Part shown: positions 60,289 through 64,000 of the stretch, in pieces | How positions within the stretch are numbered: the stretch's first letter is position 1 | Layout of the letters: the number at the start of each line of letters is the position of its first letter | Origin: Robbsia betulipollinis | Lineage (GTDB): Bacteria; Pseudomonadota; Gammaproteobacteria; Burkholderiales; Burkholderiaceae | DNA: 64,000 bases | Assembly (NCBI RefSeq): GCF_026624755.1 | Contig: NZ_JAPMXC010000010.1 | Span: forward strand, 622-64,621 | Direction of reading: 5' to 3' | Translations under genes and position numbers: made by a program | The notes under the pieces: model-generated | What the model saw: only the letters and a program-made list of their open reading frames with translations | Database searches by the model: none | What the model was told of the DNA's origin: nothing

Positions 60289-61482
60289 ATGGCCGCGGTA
60301 GTGGCGTGTCTGTCGTTCATGATCTGGACGGTTCTGTTTTTCTTCCGGGGCGGGTTCTGGAAGGTGCGCCTGCCTGCGTCGGACGCGACGCTGCCCGCGG
60401 GGCAGGGCTGGCCCGCGGTCGTCGCGGTCGTGCCGGCGCGCAACGAGGTCGACGTGATCGGCCCGGCGGTACGTTCGCTACTCTCGCAGCGCTATGCCGG
60501 CGCACTGTCCGTGATCGTCGTCGATGACCATAGCGACGATGGCACGGCGGCCGCCGCGCGCGCCGCGGCCGCCGCCCTGGGGGGCGACGCCCCGGCCCGG
60601 CTGCATGTGGTGCACGCCCGCGACCTGCCCGGCGGCTGGAGCGGCAAAGTCTGGGCCCAGGCCGAAGGCATCGCCGCGCAGGCGACGCTGCTGCCGGGCG
60701 CCGAATGGATCTGGCTGACCGATGCGGATATCACCCATCCCGCCGACGGGCTCGGCACGCTGCTGGCACGGGCGCTGCGCGAGGGCCTCGACATGACCTC
60801 GCTGATGGTGCGTTTGCGCTGCGCGTCGCGCGCCGAGCGGCTGCTGATCCCGGCTTTCGTGTTCTTTTTCGCCAAGCTCTACCCGTTTTCCTGGATCGCG
60901 GACCGGCGGCGCCGAACCGCCGGCGCCGCCGGGGGCTGCATCCTGTTGCGCCGCTCCGCGCTCGAGCGCATCGGTGGCCTGGCCGCGATCAAGGGCGCGC
61001 TGATCGACGACTGCTCGCTGGCCGCCGAGATCAAGAAGGGAGGAGCCGTCCGCCTCGATCTCGCCGACGATGCCAGGTCGATCCGGCCGTACGACGGCTG
61101 GCCGGACATCTGGCGTATGATCGCGCGGACCGCCTACACACAGTTGCACTACTCGCCCTGGCTGCTGCTGGGCGCGTGCGCCGGCATGGTGCTGACCTAT
61201 CTGGCGCCGCCCGTGCTGACGCTCGCGGGAGCGATCGCGGGTGCGTGGTGGACGCTGCCCGCCCTCGCCGCCTGGGGCATGATGCTGCTCAGCTACCGGC
61301 CGATGCTGCGTTATTACCGGCAACCGGCCTGGCAGGCGCTACTGTTGCCGGGTGTGGCCGCCTTCTATCTGGCGGCAACGTTCGACTCGGGGCGCCGTCA
61401 CTGGCTGGGCCGGGGCGGCGAGTGGAAAGGGCGCGCGCAGGCGAACAATGTGAATCACACCGGAAAGGCGGACGCAAAATGA
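60289..61482 (+). CDS. hpnB: glycosyltransferase family 2, hopanoid-associated HpnB-like
   Basis: 397 residues from the ATG at 60289, preceded by AAAGGA. An N-terminal membrane segment (VACLSFMIWTVLFFFRGGFW) and C-terminal hydrophobic helices flank a GT2 domain: VVAVVPARNEVDVIGPAV, VIVVDDHSDDGTAAAARA, WLTDADITHP (DxD) and GALIDDCSLAAEIKK. This fits the hopene-associated glycosyltransferase HpnB. Other hopanoid genes (shc, hpnA, hpnH) are not in the window, so the role rests on family resemblance. It overlaps the next gene by four bases. Confidence 0.8.
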   Translation: MAAVVACLSFMIWTVLFFFRGGFWKVRLPASDATLPAGQGWPAVVAVVPARNEVDVIGPAVRSLLSQRYAGALSVIVVDDHSDDGTAAAARAAAAALGGDAPARLHVVHARDLPGGWSGKVWAQAEGIAAQATLLPGAEWIWLTDADITHPADGLGTLLARALREGLDMTSLMVRLRCASRAERLLIPAFVFFFAKLYPFSWIADRRRRTAGAAGGCILLRRSALERIGGLAAIKGALIDDCSLAAEIKKGGAVRLDLADDARSIRPYDGWPDIWRMIARTAYTQLHYSPWLLLGACAGMVLTYLAPPVLTLAGAIAGAWWTLPALAAWGMMLLSYRPMLRYYRQPAWQALLLPGVAAFYLAATFDSGRRHWLGRGGEWKGRAQANNVNHTGKADAK

Positions 61483-61730
61483 AAAATGGGCTCTTTTGGG
61501 GAATCGGCCTGCTGGTGCTGGCCGGGTGCAGTTCGGCGCCGCCGTTGTTCACGGCGGACGGTCGGCCGACCATGCAGGTCAGCTGCAACGGCGGCGGCGA
61601 CTGGTCCGAGTGCGAGCGGCGCGCCAAGGTGGCGTGCGGCGATGGCGGCTACGACGAGCTGACGCGCAGCATCAAGTCCGACCAGCAGACGCTGTATCTC
61701 GCCTGCCGCCGTTCCGCCACGACGTATTGA
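61479..61730 (+). CDS. small lipoprotein
   Basis: 83 residues: signal MKNGLFWGIGLLVLAGCSS with lipobox LAGC, then four Cys in the mature part (SCNGGGDWSECERRAKVACG and LACRR), suggesting disulfides. Its ATG overlaps the hpnB stop (ATGA), so the two are translationally coupled. Family unknown to me. Confidence 0.7.
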   Translation: MKNGLFWGIGLLVLAGCSSAPPLFTADGRPTMQVSCNGGGDWSECERRAKVACGDGGYDELTRSIKSDQQTLYLACRRSATTY

Positions 61731-61848
61731 CCGGGCGCACCGCCACCGCTTCGTCCGGCGGGCATGGCCGGCCGGAGTGTGATGCCGTCGCGCGCGCCTG
61801 CGCTGGCCGGTAACGCAGCGGCCAGTGCGGGCAAGCGTGCGTGACGAC

Positions 61849-62163
61849 TCAGTGGTTGCTCAGGCAATCCTTCATGAAGGCCTTGCGATCGTCGCCTTTG
61901 CGGCCGGTCGCGTCGTGGTTGCACATACGCATCTTGTCCTGGCGGCTGGGCGGCGGCGCGGGCTTGTTCGACAGACAATCATGCATGAAGGCTTTGCGGT
62001 CCGCACCGCTCTTGCCCGCCGACTGATGGTTGCACTCGGCCATGCGCGACGGCGCGCCTTGCGCATGCACCGGCAGTGCCGTCACCAGCATCGCGATGGC
62101 GACACCCAAGCCATACAGCATGGTGAGCAGGGGCCGGCGGTCGATTGCGCGCGTATTTTTCAT
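61849..62163 (-). CDS. psiF: PsiF-repeat periplasmic protein
   Basis: 104 residues. A signal segment (GLGVAIAMLVTALPVHAQG) is followed by two PsiF repeats: MAECNHQSAGKSGADRKAFMHDCLS and MRMCNHDATGRKGDDRKAFMKDCLS. E. coli PsiF is phosphate-starvation inducible, but the function is unknown. Name given for the domain, not proven orthology. Confidence 0.85.
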   Translation of the reverse strand: MKNTRAIDRRPLLTMLYGLGVAIAMLVTALPVHAQGAPSRMAECNHQSAGKSGADRKAFMHDCLSNKPAPPPSRQDKMRMCNHDATGRKGDDRKAFMKDCLSNH

Positions 62164-62433
62164 CCAGAGACTCCGGAAACGTGTTCGGGTTCGAGACGAT
62201 GTCTCGGAAATCCAAGCATACTCGCTTGCGCCGCGGAAGTATGCGACGGAAACAATGACTTACGGAACGGCAGCCGGTACCTGCCCCTAGGGTTAACTCG
62301 GATTGTTGTCTTATATTAAATAATATTTTTATTCTATCGGAGTTTCGCATTCGATAGTCAAAGTCTAATATTGTCTCTGTCGACGGGATGTCCCCATTGG
62401 ACACCCTGCGTTACCGACTCACCGAGAGACGTC

Positions 62434-62706
62434 ATGAAAAAGATCACCATCGCCACGCTGCTGTTTTCCACCGTCATCGCCGTTCCGGCATTTGCCCAGG
62501 ACAGCCAGACGCTGAACGCGGGCGGTAATATCCAGAAGACCCGCGCCGAGGTGCGGGCCGAACTGGCCGACGCGGTGCGGGCAGGCTACGCTCCGCAAAG
62601 CGCGAATCGCCGCGACACCGCTTTCGTCTATGGCACCACGGTGCGCGCCCATGCCGTATCGCGCTCGGTTTCGTCGATCCCGGTTGCGAACGATACGGCC
62701 GACTGA
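62434..62706 (+). CDS. DUF4148 family exported protein
   Basis: 90 residues: signal MKKITIATLLFSTVIAVPAFA, then KTRAEVRAELADAVRAGYAP, which is the DUF4148 pattern. These small periplasmic proteins are abundant in Burkholderiaceae and have no known role. The 270-bp upstream region is AT-rich and contains CTAGGGTTA (62286-62294), also present upstream of the small gene at 41.9 kb. Confidence 0.85.
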   Translation: MKKITIATLLFSTVIAVPAFAQDSQTLNAGGNIQKTRAEVRAELADAVRAGYAPQSANRRDTAFVYGTTVRAHAVSRSVSSIPVANDTAD

Positions 62707-62836
62707 GCCCCGCGAGGGCTGATGGCGCCAGCACGTGCGGGCGCCCTCGGATCGCCGGCGGGAATCCGCGGAGAATCGGTAGAATCGTCGAAGTCGGTAG
62801 AATCCCTGACGACAGCCGCTTCCGATACCCGCCTCT

Positions 62837-64000
62837 ATGTTTCGAACTCTCGCAGCAACGCTGAAAAAATGGCGCGCCTCCCGCAACGGCGGGCGCCAAC
62901 TCATTGAACTACTGACGCATGTCGAGTGGCAGGCGCCGCATGGCGCCCGCCACCAATGGCTGATCGAACTGGTCCGCTGGGTGCGCCGCGGCGGCCTGCC
63001 GGACGGCAAGGTCGACCGGCGCGTTTCCCGGCCCCAGCATGTGCGTTTGCGCTACCTGTTGCGCATGCTCGACCAGCACCCTGACTGGAAGCGCGACGTG
63101 GCGCGGCTGCTGCGCGCCACGCTGGCCGAGGGCGACGCGATTTCGCTGCTGTGCGATACCGGCATGCCGACCCGCTCGGGGTTCTGGGGGGCGCTGGTCG
63201 AGCGCCTGCAGTCGTCGCTGATCCCGCCGGCACCCAACACGCGCAGTCTGTCGGCGCTGGTAACGCTGATGTTCGCGGATGCGGACGATGGCCATGTCGC
63301 CGACGAAGCGAGCTGGATCGACACGATTCCGGCCGAGTTGCTCGACGCCCTGCGCAACCTGTTGCTCTACGGCATGGACGACGCCGATACCGCCGCCCGC
63401 GCCGACGAGCGCGGCGCGGCGCGGCGTCCACGGCACGAAGACGAGGCCGAGGGGGGCGTGACGGGCGCCGGCGGCGCCGGCGACTTCTCGCACGCCCTGC
63501 TCGCGGCCATGCACAACCTGTGTTATCAGATCGGTTCCACTGGCCTGTCCTCGGCGGTCCGCTCGCGCTTGTCCGAGGCGCGCATCCAGGCGCTGCCGTT
63601 CTATCGTCTTGGTCCGGCGATGCAAAGCGTCGAGGCGGCGCATGCGATGCGCGAGGCGCAGGCGCGCGAGTCCGACGTCGCGTCGCGCGGGGTGCTGGAC
63701 CCGACGCTGGAGGGTGCCCGGGAGGGTGCTGCCGGGAGGGCGGAGCACATGGATGCCGCGCTCCGCCTGCTGCAGGAAGTGAATGTGCTGCGCGCGCTGC
63801 TGGACGAATGCCACGCGGCGATCCGCGAGCTGTATGCGCATCTGGATGCGAACGGCGTCAGCGTCGAGGTGGTGTTCCAGGTCGAACGGATGCGCGAACG
63901 CCTGATCCGTTTCGAACGCCTGCTCGATGCCTGGATGACGACCGACGACCCCGCATCGCAAGCCCATCTGATCGCCGACCTGATACGTGCCACCCGCGCC
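62837..64000 (+). CDS. Gcr-type site-specific recombinase, N-terminal part
   Basis: 388 codons remain open to the window edge from the ATG at 62837 (MFRTLAATLKKWRAS). The predicted start, NGGRQLIELLTHVEW, a cytoplasmic region with LRYLLRMLDQHPDWKRDVA and a later VEVVFQVERMRERLIRFE match the SpecificRecomb (gonococcal recombinase-like, COG4389) family. These proteins have membrane segments further on, outside the window. Their recombinase activity is not well established. Confidence 0.75.
   Translation, partial: MFRTLAATLKKWRASRNGGRQLIELLTHVEWQAPHGARHQWLIELVRWVRRGGLPDGKVDRRVSRPQHVRLRYLLRMLDQHPDWKRDVARLLRATLAEGDAISLLCDTGMPTRSGFWGALVERLQSSLIPPAPNTRSLSALVTLMFADADDGHVADEASWIDTIPAELLDALRNLLLYGMDDADTAARADERGAARRPRHEDEAEGGVTGAGGAGDFSHALLAAMHNLCYQIGSTGLSSAVRSRLSEARIQALPFYRLGPAMQSVEAAHAMREAQARESDVASRGVLDPTLEGAREGAAGRAEHMDAALRLLQEVNVLRALLDECHAAIRELYAHLDANGVSVEVVFQVERMRERLIRFERLLDAWMTTDDPASQAHLIADLIRATRA

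Overview
The window is about 64 kb of GC-rich chromosome from a betaproteobacterium, most likely a member of the Burkholderiaceae (Burkholderia sensu lato). Pointers are the dnaA-dnaN-gyrB / rpmH-rnpA-yidD-yidC-mnmE origin neighbourhood, the DUF3300, DUF4148, DUF4142 and PsiF envelope proteins, a Gcr-type recombinase and a hopanoid-type glycosyltransferase. Genus and species cannot be fixed from the sequence alone.

Layout. 1-5.8 kb: a frameshifted FAD dehydrogenase, a DUF3300 lipoprotein, a 3-methyladenine DNA glycosylase, a C39-like protein whose end coincides with a truncated GNAT gene, and a UDG-like protein. 5.9-13.8 kb is accessory: an SGNH-hydrolase lipoprotein, CapA + MFS, an 857-bp AT-rich spacer, a large CxxCH lipoprotein and a stretch of decayed genes including an esterase remnant. 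13.8-18.9 kb: a LysR regulator divergent from a complete short-chain keto-acid/acetoacetate operon (CoA-transferase A and B, thiolase, AtoE permease). 19.1-21.7 kb: an AT-rich, translationally coupled three-gene operon (CgeB-like glycosyltransferase, PhyH dioxygenase, DUF218 protein) that looks acquired; it is the best candidate for an undescribed system. 22.2-33.1 kb: the replication origin region, with gyrB, dnaN and dnaA leftward and rpmH, rnpA, yidD, yidC and mnmE rightward. Between dnaA and rpmH lie a perfect DnaA box and six exact 10-bp phased A-tract repeats. 33-41 kb: ddl, a lepB-type signal peptidase, an AAA ATPase split by one in-frame TGA, a small exported protein, LysE, and an SDR/HxlR divergent pair around a palindrome. 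39.2-49.9 kb: a hexarate (glucarate/galactarate) gene cluster with a FadR-type GntR regulator, three MFS carriers, a 2-hydroxyacid dehydrogenase, KdgD, GarD and an enolase-superfamily enzyme. A 13-bp motif recurs at its promoters. 50-52.9 kb: DUF4142, a quinone-oxidoreductase-like protein and an MFS protein. 53-59.9 kb: a fructose PTS (LacI regulator; EIIA-HPr-EI fusion, 1-phosphofructokinase, EIIBC). 60.3-64 kb: an HpnB-like glycosyltransferase with a coupled lipoprotein, PsiF, DUF4148 and the start of a Gcr recombinase.

Several genes show recent damage (frameshift at 620-629, nonsense at 35997, truncation at 4771, esterase remnant near 13 kb), while the housekeeping and catabolic operons are intact. 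Family assignments rest on motifs and gene order read by eye; no database search was run.
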